NCBI RefSeq assembly: GCF_000169095.1
Contig: NZ_AAVU01000022.1
Coordinates: 1 to 64,000, forward strand
From: Lyngbya sp. PCC 8106
GTDB taxonomy: Bacteria; Cyanobacteriota; Cyanobacteriia; Cyanobacteriales; Microcoleaceae
Direction of reading: 5' to 3'
DNA: 64,000 nucleotides
The number at the start of each line of letters is the position of its first letter. Position 1 is the first letter of the stretch. Below are positions 35,943-46,066 of this stretch, one piece after another. The translations under genes and the position numbers were made by a program. The notes under the pieces were generated by a model, which had not been told where the DNA came from, ran no database searches, and worked only from the letters and a program-made list of their open reading frames with translations.

Positions 35943-36196
35943 CCTGTTTTCCTCAGATTACATCATGGTAGAGTAGCTCAGTGACGATTGTTCATACTTT
36001 TAAACATTCTACGCCACTTCAGTATTTAAAATCCTTCCATCCAAGTTTACCCTCTTAGCGTCAGAGTTGAGCCATTCGCAACGAATAAATTCTCGACTCA
36101 GTTCCCTCAAATCAGCTTCTCTAGGAAATCTCAGGAGAAAATTCACTCTAGAGGTTGCAGAGATAAGACAGTCTATGCTAAAGTTATAACTCGTTC

Positions 36197-36270
<74 letters not shown>

Positions 36271-36455
36271 TTACCCCCAAACTCTTTAACTGTCTAAGCT
36301 CTAGAGTTGGTTTATACCGCGCTGTGTGCCGTGTACTATTCCATTGGTACAAAATTGGTACAACTTTTGTCAAGATGTGACCCCTGTATAGATCAAATTA
36401 CCGATCAAGATTGAACTTTTATTCAATGCAAAACACTTAATCTCGATGAATGATT

Positions 36456-36478
36456 CCCCTCTTTTAGAAAGTGAGGGG
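36456..36478 (-). terminator. Weak hairpin downstream of uvrB
   Basis: CCCCTC and GAGGGG pair across an 11-base loop, 15 bp beyond the uvrB stop. The T tract on the minus strand is poor (AATCATT), so termination is only possible. Confidence 0.35.
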
Positions 36479-36492
36479 CTAGAGGTGAGAGA

Positions 36493-38490
36493 CTAATGCC
36501 CAACTAACTTATCTCGTAACAGTTTAATCCGATCTCGTAATTTTGCAGCTTCTTCAAACTCTAACTTTTTCGCGGCTTCTTTCATTTGTTGTTCTAACTG
36601 ACCAATAAAATTCGGAATTTCTTCTAAGGATAATTCGTCAACTTGTTCATAAACTTCTTCTAACTGTTGAGCATTTAAGCGTCGAGAAACATCCAAAAAG
36701 TCTAAAATAGCATTGCTAAACTTTTTCACAATGGTTTGGGGGATGATTCCATGTTTTTCGTTATATTCTAGCTGAATAGTACGTCGTCGTTCAGTTTCAT
36801 CAATCGCTTTGATCATGCTATCGGTGAGGTTATCTGCATATAAAATGGCTTGACCTCGGATATTTCGCGCCGCCCGACCAATGGTTTGAATTAAGGAACG
36901 TGTCGCCCGCAAAAACCCTTCTTTATCCGCATCCAAAATTACCACTAACGACACTTGAGGTAAATCTAAACCTTCCCGCAATAGGTTCACTCCAATCAAC
37001 ACATCAAACACCCCTTGTTGTAAGTCTCGGATAATTTCTATCCGTTGAATAGACTTAATTTCTGAGTGTAGATATCGGACTTTTACACCTCGATCTTGTA
37101 GATATTCGGTTAAGTCCTCTGCCATCCGTTTCGTCAATGTCGTAATTAAAACTCGTTCATCTCGTTCAACTCGTTCCTGAATTTCTCCGAACAAATCATC
37201 AATTTGTCCTTCAGTGGGACGTACAAAAATTTCTGGGTCAACTACACCAGTCGGTCGAATAATTTGTTCAACCACTTCACCTTGAGACTGTTCAATTTCC
37301 CAATCTCCCGGTGTGGCTGAAACAAAAATACATTGATTCATTTTTCCCCAAAATTCTTCTGCCTTTAACGGACGGTTATCGGCTGCACTGGGAAGACGAA
37401 ACCCATGTTCAACTAATACTCGTTTTCGGGATTGATCGCCGTTGTACATTCCCCGAATTTGAGGAATAGTCACATGAGATTCATCAATCACTAATAACCA
37501 ATCCTTGGGAAAATAATCAATCAAACATTCTGGTGATTCTCCGGCTTGGCGTCCGGCTAAATGACGAGAATAGTTTTCAACGCCGTTACAATATCCGACT
37601 TCTCGCAACATCTCTAAATCATAACGAGTCCGTTGGTTTAAGCGTTGGGCTTCTAATAGTTTGCCTGCATTTTCTAGGGCTTGAACTTGCTGTTTGAGTT
37701 CGGCTTCGATATCATTACAAGCAACTTCTAAACGATCTTGTGGGGTAACAAAGTGACGGGCGGGATAGACATTTAAAGCTTCTACACTTTGCAAAACTTC
37801 TCCAGTTACCGGATCAATATAACGAATCGCATCGACTTCATCCCCAAAAAATTCGACTCGAATAATCCGATCTTCGTAAGCTGGCCCTATTTCTAAAACA
37901 TCTCCCTTAAGACGGAAGCGCCCGCGAGTTAATTCTGTATCATTGCGAGTATATTGAACTGAAGCCAAATCCCGCAAGAGTTGACGTTGATTGAGTTCTT
38001 CTCCGACTCGCAGAGGAATGGCGGCTTTGAGGTATTCAGTCGGAATTCCTAACCCGTAAATGCAGCTAATAGAGGCCACAACAATCACATCCCGACGTTC
38101 AAATAAGGATCGGGTAGCCGAGTGTCGCAGCATATCGATTTCGTCGTTAATAGAAGCGGTTTTTTCGATGTAGGTATCGGTAACGGGAATATAGGCTTCG
38201 GGTTGATAATAGTCGTAATAGCTGATAAAATATTCTACTGCGTTGTTTGGGAAAAATTCTCGTAACTCATTGCACAGTTGAGCAGCGAGGGTTTTATTAT
38301 GGGCTAGTACCAGGGTGGGTCTACCAATTTTTTCGACCACTGCCGCGATTGTAAAGGTTTTTCCGGTTCCCGTAGCGCCTAACAACGTGGTAAATTGGTG
38401 GTGAGCTTGAATGCTTTTCACCAGTTTGGCGATCGCTTGTGGTTGATCACCCATAGGTTGAAAGGGGGACTGTAGATGGAATAGCGCCAT
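36493..38490 (-). CDS. uvrB: Excinuclease ABC subunit B
   Basis: 665 residues, standard UvrB length. Walker A GATGTGKT at about 39-46, beta-hairpin region YYDYYQPEAYIP, motif GLDLPQVSLVVILDADKEGFLR, motif VI QTIGRAARNIRG, and a C-terminal UVR domain (about 620-660, EEAAKLRDRIKLLR) for UvrC contact. UvrB loads onto damaged DNA after UvrA2 and positions UvrC. The ATG start is consistent with the family N-terminus (FHLQSPFQPMGDQPQAI). It is monocistronic here. Confidence 0.98.
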   Translation of the reverse strand: MALFHLQSPFQPMGDQPQAIAKLVKSIQAHHQFTTLLGATGTGKTFTIAAVVEKIGRPTLVLAHNKTLAAQLCNELREFFPNNAVEYFISYYDYYQPEAYIPVTDTYIEKTASINDEIDMLRHSATRSLFERRDVIVVASISCIYGLGIPTEYLKAAIPLRVGEELNQRQLLRDLASVQYTRNDTELTRGRFRLKGDVLEIGPAYEDRIIRVEFFGDEVDAIRYIDPVTGEVLQSVEALNVYPARHFVTPQDRLEVACNDIEAELKQQVQALENAGKLLEAQRLNQRTRYDLEMLREVGYCNGVENYSRHLAGRQAGESPECLIDYFPKDWLLVIDESHVTIPQIRGMYNGDQSRKRVLVEHGFRLPSAADNRPLKAEEFWGKMNQCIFVSATPGDWEIEQSQGEVVEQIIRPTGVVDPEIFVRPTEGQIDDLFGEIQERVERDERVLITTLTKRMAEDLTEYLQDRGVKVRYLHSEIKSIQRIEIIRDLQQGVFDVLIGVNLLREGLDLPQVSLVVILDADKEGFLRATRSLIQTIGRAARNIRGQAILYADNLTDSMIKAIDETERRRTIQLEYNEKHGIIPQTIVKKFSNAILDFLDVSRRLNAQQLEEVYEQVDELSLEEIPNFIGQLEQQMKEAAKKLEFEEAAKLRDRIKLLRDKLVGH

Positions 38491-38880
38491 TTTTTAGGGG
38501 AATGGAGTTCAACTTGGATGGTAACACTTTTGCTAAGAGTTCAGTGTTCTAAGCGATGCTAATCTTTTTTACTTATCGTTACAATATGTTATTTTTCTTA
38601 GTCCGCTATTTACTTAAACCCCAAAATATTTTATACTTTGTTTAGTATTCATCACAAAATAGATCTTAACCTCTACCGAAATGGCCGAGGGGCAAGTTTG
38701 AAAAATGAGGTGAAATTTGGGGTTGAGTCCGCAGAGATCAAATATTTAACGCTTGATCTGGTGTTAGTCAAACCCGTTGAGCAGGGGGAGGGCATCACCT
38801 CTGTTTAAACTGCGAACACGGAACTTAGTTTCGGTCTAAGAATTCTCGGGTTATATTGCATAGCAATTAACATCGGGTGT
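38491..38880. other. Intergenic gap, divergent promoters of uvrB and the NRP protein
   Basis: 390 bp. It should contain the uvrB promoter and the leader of the plus-strand NRP gene. No coding frame or clear RNA motif was recognised; the leader holds GAGGGGCAAG and CTCTGTTTAAAC segments with no obvious pairing partner. The start of the next gene at 38881 is preceded by a GGGTG sequence. Confidence 0.4.
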
Positions 38881-39381
38881 ATGTCAATAAATAAAAGGTA
38901 TTCAAACATGGCTGTTAGCTCTTCTACGACAGGAAGGAGGACTGCGCGAACCCGTCGAACTACAGGAAAGCGTATGAATAAGGCTCAAGAAGAAACTGTA
39001 AAAGCAGAAAACACAGAAAATAATCAGGAAAAAGATATGAGTAAGGATTTAGAAATGGAAAGCAAACCAACAAAAGCGGAATCATCAGTTCACTCTGCCC
39101 CGACTCAAATTCAGGTATCTCATTCGGCGATGATCATGCCGAATCGTCCGATTGAAGAAAGTCATCTCGAAATCGTCGGAACCATTATGGGCAACCGTCC
39201 GATTTTTAAAACCGAGAGTGCTTCGGGAGTTAGTTTCGTACATTCTGAAGACTCTGTGGGTGCGATGGCAAACCGTCCTGTGGCAACAACCCAACTACAA
39301 ATTACATCAATGCTTGTCAATCGCCCCGTTGCTTCTAACGAAATAGATGATCCCTATGCGTTAATGGGATATCTCGACTAA
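38881..39381 (+). CDS. NRP-repeat protein of unknown function
   Basis: 166 residues. The first ~70 are basic and low complexity (TTGRRTARTRRTTGKRM) then acidic (Glu/Asn/Lys). The C-terminal half has four NRP(I/V) motifs: MPNRPIEESHLEIVG, MGNRPIFKTES, MANRPVATTQLQITS, LVNRPVASNE, and ends in DDPYALMGYLD. The spacing (28, 35 and 25 residues) suggests imperfect repeats of about 16-25 residues with H/L-x-I core. Similar NRP-containing short proteins occur in my memory in filamentous cyanobacteria, but no function is known. An ATG ten codons further in (MAVSS) with AGGT upstream is an alternative start. Confidence 0.75.
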   Translation: MSINKRYSNMAVSSSTTGRRTARTRRTTGKRMNKAQEETVKAENTENNQEKDMSKDLEMESKPTKAESSVHSAPTQIQVSHSAMIMPNRPIEESHLEIVGTIMGNRPIFKTESASGVSFVHSEDSVGAMANRPVATTQLQITSMLVNRPVASNEIDDPYALMGYLD

Positions 39382-39441
39382 AGGACATTTTCTGAGGTAG
39401 CAAAAGCTTTAGAACTGTTGTCAGAGTTATCAATTTTCAGT

Positions 39442-39499
39442 CGTCATTCTGAGTTCAAAGAAGGGTATTGAGATACTGCTTGATCTACTCAGTGTGACG
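39442..39499. repeat. Imperfect inverted repeat (REP-like half)
   Basis: CGTCATTCTGAG (39442-39453) and CTCAGTGTGACG (39488-39499) are imperfect reverse complements (two mismatches) spaced by 34 bases. The first arm matches GTCATTCYGAG, which is repeated in inverted orientation at the other side of the transposase-like gene (40851-40876). Confidence 0.55.
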
Positions 39500-39650
39500 A
39501 ATATTTTTAGAGGTTAAATTTTCAAAAACTTTTTGTTATCACCTTAAATTTACAGTCGTCACTGTCACTCTGAATGAAATGTAGAGCAGTAACTTAGTTG
39601 ACGATTTATGGTACAACACGGTACTATCTGTCAGATAACATCATACATCT

Positions 39651-40875
39651 ATGCAACGAGCTTTTAAAACAAAGTTAAAACTGAATAATAAACAGAAAAC
39701 TTTAATAGCTCAACACGCAGGCTATTCTAGATGGGTTTGGAATTGGGCGTTAAACCTTTGGAACGAGGCTTATGCTGCGGATTTAAAACCCTCTGCTAAT
39801 AAGCTCAAAAAGTTCTACACCCATCATGTGAAGCCTGTTTATCCCTGGATGAAAACCTTGTCCTCAAGGGTTTATCAGTTTGCCTTCATGCACTTGGGAG
39901 AAGCATTTAGTCGGTTTTTTAAAGGTTTGGCTAAATATCCAAAGTTCAAGAAGAAAGGCAGAAATGATAGCTTTACTCTTGATAATTGCGGTAAGGTTAT
40001 GCAGTTTTCAGGGACTCGGTTAAAGATCCCCTTCATTGGATGGGTTAGTACCTATGAGCCGTTACCTGAAATCAACACAAAGCGAGTCACGATTAGTCGA
40101 GTTGCGGATTCCTGGTATATTTCACTCGCTTATGAATTTGAACCCGAACACACTATAAAATCAAGAGTTTATCTGGGGGTTGATGTTGGAGTTAAGGTAT
40201 TGGCGACCTGCTCAGATGGGACTGTGTTTGACAATCCTAGAGCCTACAAAAAAGCTACAAAAAAGTTAGCGCGACTTCAACGTGAACTCTCTAGAAAACA
40301 AAAGGTTTCAAATAACAGGAACAAAGCTAGACTGAAACTGGCAAAAGCATATCAAAGAGTGGCTAACATCCGAAAAGTGTCAATTCATAAATTGACCTCA
40401 TGGCTATGCAAAAATCACGCGGTCATTGGGTTAGAAGACTTGAATGTTTCTGGGATGTTAAAAAATCATAAGTTAGCGGGTGCTATTGCTGATTCGGCTC
40501 TGTATGAAATTCGCCGTCAGATTGAGTATAAGTCCTCGTGGTACGGTTCAAGAGTAGTTTTTGCGCTATAGATTCTATCCGTCAACTAAGACCTGTTCAA
40601 GTTGCGGACATATTCAAGAAATGTCCCTCAAAGAAAGAGTTTTTAGCTGCGAGGCTTGTGGTATCGTCATCGACCGTGACTTAAATGCAAGCCTCAATTT
40701 AAAGCATTACGCAATCACGCTATTCGGTTTGAGCCTGTGGAATAGGAAGTGCCGACACCCTATGAAACACCAGATTATTGGAAAGAAGCAGGAACGGAAC
40801 ATTAATACGGGTTATACCGCGTTATATCAGTTTTCGATAGCAGTCTCTAAAGATTCTTCGCTTTGCTCGGAATGA
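39651..40875 (+). pseudogene. tnpB: TnpB (IS200/IS605-type RNA-guided nuclease) with a frameshift
   Basis: Frame one encodes 306 residues (39651-40571) with the family N-terminus MQRAFKTKLKLNNKQKTLI, the RuvC-I Asp in YLGVDVGVKVLATCSDG and the RuvC-II Glu in GLEDLNVSGM, and stops at VVFAL. Translation continues in the next frame (40561-40875) with RFYPSTKTCSSCG, a zinc-finger CxxC...CEACG and the RuvC-III Asp in DRDLNASLNL. Expected wording across the junction is VVFADRFYPS, so one extra base near 40565-40568 explains the break. Total length would be about 408 residues, the usual size. No TnpA is adjacent. A programmed frameshift is possible but less likely than an inactivating insertion. Confidence 0.85.
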
Positions 40876-40916
40876 CAAGCAACATCATAATAAATATTCT
40901 GGTTAAAAATGAGTAA

Positions 40917-41819
40917 TTAGCTCACATCTTTATTTATATTTTTTCGCCAACGTCGATAACCATAAACTGCACCCCCAACGAGGAGAAAATAGGGACTAAA
41001 GGCGAGTAACCAAACCACTACACCAAACAAACCAAAAGTCAACTCTGTGACAGCGTGAGTGGCTTGTCCCCAAGTTTCTCCAACTTGTAATCCGAAGTTA
41101 GATTGAGAGGGCGAAGAAGCAGAAACAGCGACTTCTAGATTTAAAGTAATTGTAGAATAAGCAACTTGATTTTGAAGATTGCGAAGTTGAGCGTCGAGTC
41201 GTTCTATTGATTCTCGAATATTGCTGAGTTCGTTGGCGACTTGCAACACTTCTCCGACAGAACCCGAACGTTCCATAATTTTTAAAATCATTTCTTCGGA
41301 CTTGCGAAGATTTCGGAGTCGTGCTTGAGTATCAACTAATTGATCCGAAACATCCTCAGCCGTAATTAAGCGATTTTCAACCGTTCCGAGTTGAGTTAAA
41401 GCATCAAGGGTTGATTCGAGTTTAGCTTGAGGAACCCGTAATTCTAGATTAGCAGTATGACGACTCGAACCACTTTGGGGTTGATAATCTGCAAATCGCA
41501 GGATATCGCCCTGTTGTCGTTGAACGAGAACTGTTACCGATGACAAAGTTTCATCTAAGGATTGGACAACGAGAGTCAGTTCAGCCCGTTTGATCAGTTG
41601 GGGTTGTTTTTGGGGAATAGAGTCAGGGGAAGGCTGAGAGGAAGGCTGAGGGGGAGGAGCAGCAGGGGGAGCTACGGCTTTAGGAGGAGCGACTTCTTGT
41701 AACTGGGGGGAACTCGCAAGTTCACCCGAAATGCTTGAAGGCGCAGAAGCACAACTTGTCAGGGTGAGAATTGATAAAAACGGCCAAAGAAAACGTATTC
41801 TGCGGTAATAATTATTCAT
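40917..41819 (-). CDS. DUF4349-domain lipoprotein
   Basis: About 300 residues when started at the ATG at 41819 (MNNYYRRIRFLWPFLSILTLTSCAS), which puts a lipobox LTSC at residue 24; an in-frame GTG at 41846 would lengthen the signal region. A Pro-rich linker (VAPPAAPPPQPSSQPSPD) follows, then the DUF4349 domain (about 75-265) with coiled-coil arms (RNLRKSEEMILKIMERSGSV, LRNLQNQVAYSTITLNLEV). A C-terminal TM helix is at about 265-290 (FGLFGVVVWLLAFSPYFLLVGG). Domain function unknown; these are usually cell-envelope proteins. The next plus-strand gene is divergent. Confidence 0.88.
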   Translation of the reverse strand: MNNYYRRIRFLWPFLSILTLTSCASAPSSISGELASSPQLQEVAPPKAVAPPAAPPPQPSSQPSPDSIPQKQPQLIKRAELTLVVQSLDETLSSVTVLVQRQQGDILRFADYQPQSGSSRHTANLELRVPQAKLESTLDALTQLGTVENRLITAEDVSDQLVDTQARLRNLRKSEEMILKIMERSGSVGEVLQVANELSNIRESIERLDAQLRNLQNQVAYSTITLNLEVAVSASSPSQSNFGLQVGETWGQATHAVTELTFGLFGVVVWLLAFSPYFLLVGGAVYGYRRWRKNINKDVS

Positions 41820-42133
41820 AGTCAGATTTTTAAAGATTGCGATCACTGGGGATAAGCTTCAATGTCAACTTTATTAACTCCGGATCGGGAAAAATTAAAA
41901 TTTTTCTGTTTACACAGAAGTTATATTGATCTAAGTTTTTCACAATACTCTGTATTTTCTCGGATATAAATCGTAAATAAAGAGGACAGATTGGCGAATA
42001 GGAGTTAAAATCTAAGTATAATTTCGGAATCGATCAAATGATTCAATTCATCAACTTTGGGAGTATTTATGGATGAAGTTCGGAGTTCAGCCAAGCCGAA
42101 ACTACACAGCAGAAAATTAAAGGGGTTATGACG

Positions 42134-42838
42134 ATGAAAAAAATACTGGTTATTGAAGATGATGAACCGATTAGAATGAGTATCCTGGAACTACTCATGA
42201 TCGAGCAATATCAAGGGATAGGCGCAGAAGATGGATATCAAGGCTTAGAACTGGCAAAAGAGGTGCAGCCGGACTTAATCATCTGTGATATTATGATGCC
42301 TGGTTTTGATGGCTATGCTGTTTTAAATGAGTTACAACAAGAGAGCGGTACTGCCAATATTCCCTTTATTTTTCTGACGGCAAAAACCGAACGGCATGAT
42401 CAACGTATGGGAATGGAACTCGGTGCCGATGATTATATTACTAAACCTTTTACGACAACTGAACTGCTAGAAGCGGTTAAAACCCGACTCAAAAAGCAGC
42501 AATACTATTTATCTAAATATAAGCAAGAACAGGCTTATGTACAACAGCTCAACGATCAAGTTATAGCTTTAGAGCAAGTCAGTCATTCCAAAGAAAAACA
42601 ACTTACCCAACTTTCTGAGGATTTACGCGCTCCACTTTCAACGATTCAAATGGCAGTTGAACTTTTGAGTATGGCTCCATCTTATCAACTTAATCCGGTC
42701 AAACTAAAAGAAAAACAAAAACGTTATCTAAAAATTTTACAAGAAGAATGTAATCGAGAATTAGAAATCCTCAAACAAATTTCTAACACTCAACCAGAGC
42801 AAAAATCGCCAGAAACTAAACCCATGCGTTGGGGTTAA
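42134..42838 (+). CDS. Response regulator with HisKA-like segment lacking His
   Basis: 234 residues. The receiver (residues 1-122) is complete: DD acid pair, Asp in LIICDIMMPGFDGY, Thr/Ser and Lys in ADDYITKPFTTTE. The remainder is a coiled coil then a HisKA-like dimerisation stretch QLTQLSEDLRAPLSTIQMAVELL: compared with the H-box SHELRTPL, the His is replaced by Glu. No HATPase domain follows. It therefore may phosphorylate-sense and dimerise without being a kinase. The start at ATG 42134 has GGGG eight bases upstream; an ATG two codons earlier has poorer spacing. Confidence 0.85.
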   Translation: MKKILVIEDDEPIRMSILELLMIEQYQGIGAEDGYQGLELAKEVQPDLIICDIMMPGFDGYAVLNELQQESGTANIPFIFLTAKTERHDQRMGMELGADDYITKPFTTTELLEAVKTRLKKQQYYLSKYKQEQAYVQQLNDQVIALEQVSHSKEKQLTQLSEDLRAPLSTIQMAVELLSMAPSYQLNPVKLKEKQKRYLKILQEECNRELEILKQISNTQPEQKSPETKPMRWG

Positions 42839-42848
42839 AAACTCAATT

Positions 42849-43940
42849 TTAAGAATTTAAAGTTGACCAAACTTCTAATTTATTTTCCACTCGGCGAATC
42901 ACTTCGTTTGTAAACTCATTCATCATCAACTGCCCCCCTAAATCGGGAGTGGCTTTGCCTGCTTGTAGGGTTTCAAACACACTTTCATAAATCGCGCGAG
43001 AAGCCCGTTCTGCTTCCGATGTTCCCACATAAACTAACAACGCCGCCCCTGCTAAAATCATCGCCATCGGATTAGCAATATTTTTCCCTTGTAAAGCTGG
43101 AGCCGTTCCGTGGGGGGCTTCAGCCATCACGGTTTTTACCTGAGTTGCTGTGTCATCGAACCCTAAAACTAAACTCTCAGAACCTGCAATACTTCCGTAC
43201 ATTTGCAAAACCATATCTGAGAGCAAGTCACCATCTCGGTTCAACGCCGGAATCACCAACGCCTCACCTGTTGTTTGCAACAGTAAAGCAAAAGTAGCAT
43301 CAATTAACAACGGTTGATAAGCAACATCCCCATAACGCTGAGAAGCCGCATCCAATTCTTCCTTAAACATCCCCTCATAGACTGGACTAACCGTAAATTT
43401 CGGCCCCCCAAAGACTCGCGCCCGGGTTCGTTGGGCATATTGAAAGGTAAATTCAGCCACCGCCCGACAGGTGAGACGGGATACTTTGGACGTACGGAAG
43501 GCAATTTCATCTCCATTTTCGCCTAACTCCCGCCATTCTTTGGCCCCGTAAGCATCATCAACGGCCATTCGCACAATCGCAATGGGTGCATATACTCCCC
43601 CAATTGGCCGAATACTGGGAATTCGTCGCCCGATGCGTAAAATTACTTTTGCTTCCAATGCTTCGCGTAAAATCGCATTAGGACTGCCAACATCGCCAGG
43701 AATTTCGGGGGTGATAGTTGCGGCTTTGAGGGCGAGTCTACTTTCACAAGTCGTTTGGGCGGCTTCATGTACCACTCGATTATTTGTAGCTCGGCGATTT
43801 TCTAAGCTTAAATCAAAATCGATGAAGTTTAAAGGCTGGCGAATGACCGAAGGGTTGAGAACACGCAAGGCTTCTGCGAGTAACTCCTCTCCAGTTTGGT
43901 CGCCGTGCATGACAACGAGATTGGGGATATGTTCGCTCAT
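42849..43940 (-). CDS. Isocitrate/isopropylmalate dehydrogenase family protein
   Basis: 363 residues from the ATG at 43940 (upstream in-frame GTG is weaker). The family core is visible: VMHGDQTGEELL at the N-terminus, RVFGGPKFTVSPVYEGMF, GDLLSDM in VIPALNRDGDLLSDMVLQMYGSIAG (metal-binding Asp), and the C-terminal EAPHGTAPALQGKNIANPMAMILAGAALL. It oxidises and decarboxylates 2-hydroxyacids with a beta-carboxylate. The N-terminal third (LENRRATNNRVV) diverges from both Icd and LeuB, so substrate is unclear. It converges with the response regulator upstream in the window. No leucine or Glu synthesis genes adjoin it. Confidence 0.85.
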   Translation of the reverse strand: MSEHIPNLVVMHGDQTGEELLAEALRVLNPSVIRQPLNFIDFDLSLENRRATNNRVVHEAAQTTCESRLALKAATITPEIPGDVGSPNAILREALEAKVILRIGRRIPSIRPIGGVYAPIAIVRMAVDDAYGAKEWRELGENGDEIAFRTSKVSRLTCRAVAEFTFQYAQRTRARVFGGPKFTVSPVYEGMFKEELDAASQRYGDVAYQPLLIDATFALLLQTTGEALVIPALNRDGDLLSDMVLQMYGSIAGSESLVLGFDDTATQVKTVMAEAPHGTAPALQGKNIANPMAMILAGAALLVYVGTSEAERASRAIYESVFETLQAGKATPDLGGQLMMNEFTNEVIRRVENKLEVWSTLNS

Positions 43941-44080
43941 CAGCACAGGAATTAATTTATGATCGTAGTTTACGATATCACTAAGTTATCTAAATTGCTA
44001 GTCAGCTCCAGGAAAATAGAACATTTGCTCCAATTCACGATTGAAATGATTTCATTCACAATCCTTTAATCACAAATCCT

Positions 44081-45958
44081 ATGTTTGATCTAACAGGCTT
44101 TTTTGAAAAACTTCAGAATAAGTTTTTAGCCTTGCTCATTATCAGTACAGTTATTCCGGTTTCGATTCTGGCTGGATATGGTGTGATTTCTTCGACCGAG
44201 GCTTTAACAGATTCTGCGTTGAACCGAGTTTATTCTGCGATTAGTTATACCGGAAAAGAAATTGAAAACTTTCTTGAAGATGTGAGTGGAGATGTTTTGT
44301 TTTTGAGTAATAGTCCGACTTTAGTTGAGTTAGTTCAGGCTGAAAATAATCAGAATGCTAATCAGCAGAATAATTTATCCTTTGATCAAGGTCAGCAAAA
44401 TCTTCAGACTCTATTCTTTAATCTAGCAAAAATCAAACCCAATTATCTACAAATTCGCTATCTTGACGAACAAGGCAATGAAATCGTTAGAGTTGATTCT
44501 GAGCAAAACAAGATTGATATTATTACAGACTCTCAACTCCAAAACAAAGCAGATCGGGACTATTTTATGGAAACAATAAAGCTGAAAAAAGGAGAAGTTT
44601 ATGTTTCTGAGGTGAATTTGAATCGAGAACGAGGTCAAATAGAAGTTCCTTATAAACCTGTGATTCGGTATGCGACACCGATTTATGATCAAGCTGATAA
44701 TAAACAAGGCATCATTATTATTAATGTCAATGCTAATGCTTTTATTTCAATGCTTCAGGATGCCAAATCGTTTGAGAGTAGTCAGGTTTTTATGATTAAT
44801 GCTGACGGATATTATTTGCAGCATCCTAACCCAGATAAAACTTGGGGATTTGAGTTGAATAAAAATGAAACGGTATTCAATGATTATCCGACGGAAATTG
44901 TTGATAAAATTCTCTCCGAGCAGCAAAATGATATTTTAACAGAGACTGATTCTTTGATTGGTTACTATCGCCTTTTTCCTAATAGAAAAAATGAAGTTAT
45001 TATTATTTCTAAAACTCCGGATGAGACTGTTTTTGCTTCGGTTACTCGCTTTAAACAGGTGGCTGGATTAATTGTTTTTCTGGGATTAGTGATTCTGTTA
45101 ACGGTGCAGCTTTGGATTGTACAACGATTGATTAATATGATTAAAGAACTGGTGAGAAATATTTCGTTTTTTTCAACAGAAGTTGTCTCGAATATTAGTG
45201 ATCAAGAGAACATGACCAATCAACAAGTGACAGCAGTTAATCAAACGACAGTAGCCCTCGATGAGTTGAATACAACATCCCGACGAGTTACTGAACAAGC
45301 TGTGGCTGCTTGCGTTGCTGCCCAACAAGCTTTGGCGTTGGTTCAAGACGGAGTAGAAACGGTTAAAGAAACTCATTTAGGAATCTCCACGTTGGAGGAA
45401 AAAGTGATAGAAATTGCTCAAAAAATTGCCAAACTTCAGCAACATACTTATCAAATTTCAACGATTGTTCAAATTATTCGTGATATTAGCTATCAAACCA
45501 ATATGCTCGCTTTAAATGCCGCAGTTGAGGCAGTACGTGCCGGAGAACAAGGAAAAGGTTTTGGTTTAGTCGCCAGCGAAATTAGGATATTAGCGGATAA
45601 AAGTAGTCAATCTGTTGAGAATATAAATTTGTTAGTTGATGATATCCAACAATCAATACAATCGACTGTAAAGGCAACAAAAGAAGGAACAAAAACGGCT
45701 CGAAATGGAGTATTAGTCGCTCAAGCAACAACCGAAGCTTTTTCAGGGGTTGCTCAAGCAGTGAATGAGATTGTTATGAATAATCAAAGTATTTCTCAAG
45801 TGACTCAACAACAAGCCATTGCAATTGAGCAAATATTAACCGCTATGACGGATATTAATACAGCAGCAAAGCACAATGCAAGCAGAATTAGGCAAACTCG
45901 GACTCAAACAGAAAACTTAAACAACTCTGCTGTGAGTTTGAAAACTGTTTTACAATAG
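44081..45958 (+). CDS. Methyl-accepting chemotaxis protein with Cache sensor
   Basis: 625 residues. TM1 at about 17-37 (LLIISTVIPVSILAGYGVI), a large dCache-like sensor (40-325; YLQIRYLDEQGNEIVRVDS, YATPIYDQADNKQGIIIINVN), TM2 at about 328-350 (VAGLIVFLGLVILLTVQLWI), then directly a coiled-coil signalling domain without a clear HAMP. The hairpin tip NMLALNAAVEAVRAGEQGKGFGLVASEIRILADKS is diagnostic of MCPs. It signals to a CheA/CheW complex, probably driving phototaxis or chemotaxis by type IV pili. Absence of HAMP is a notable difference. The TAXI-domain gene follows 108 bp downstream on the same strand. Confidence 0.93.
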   Translation: MFDLTGFFEKLQNKFLALLIISTVIPVSILAGYGVISSTEALTDSALNRVYSAISYTGKEIENFLEDVSGDVLFLSNSPTLVELVQAENNQNANQQNNLSFDQGQQNLQTLFFNLAKIKPNYLQIRYLDEQGNEIVRVDSEQNKIDIITDSQLQNKADRDYFMETIKLKKGEVYVSEVNLNRERGQIEVPYKPVIRYATPIYDQADNKQGIIIINVNANAFISMLQDAKSFESSQVFMINADGYYLQHPNPDKTWGFELNKNETVFNDYPTEIVDKILSEQQNDILTETDSLIGYYRLFPNRKNEVIIISKTPDETVFASVTRFKQVAGLIVFLGLVILLTVQLWIVQRLINMIKELVRNISFFSTEVVSNISDQENMTNQQVTAVNQTTVALDELNTTSRRVTEQAVAACVAAQQALALVQDGVETVKETHLGISTLEEKVIEIAQKIAKLQQHTYQISTIVQIIRDISYQTNMLALNAAVEAVRAGEQGKGFGLVASEIRILADKSSQSVENINLLVDDIQQSIQSTVKATKEGTKTARNGVLVAQATTEAFSGVAQAVNEIVMNNQSISQVTQQQAIAIEQILTAMTDINTAAKHNASRIRQTRTQTENLNNSAVSLKTVLQ

Positions 45959-46066
45959 AGAATATCTATAAAATATCAGGAAGTTCGATTTTTTGGTCGA
46001 TATTTTTTTAATTTTTCTGTTATCGTTAAAACTTAAGTTGTTCTTTCTAGCTTCTGTGATTTTGTT

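Noticed and set aside
36281..36480. Integrated element after tRNA-Val
   Set aside because: No integrase, no duplicated tRNA 3' end within the window; only a short GGTACAA repeat.
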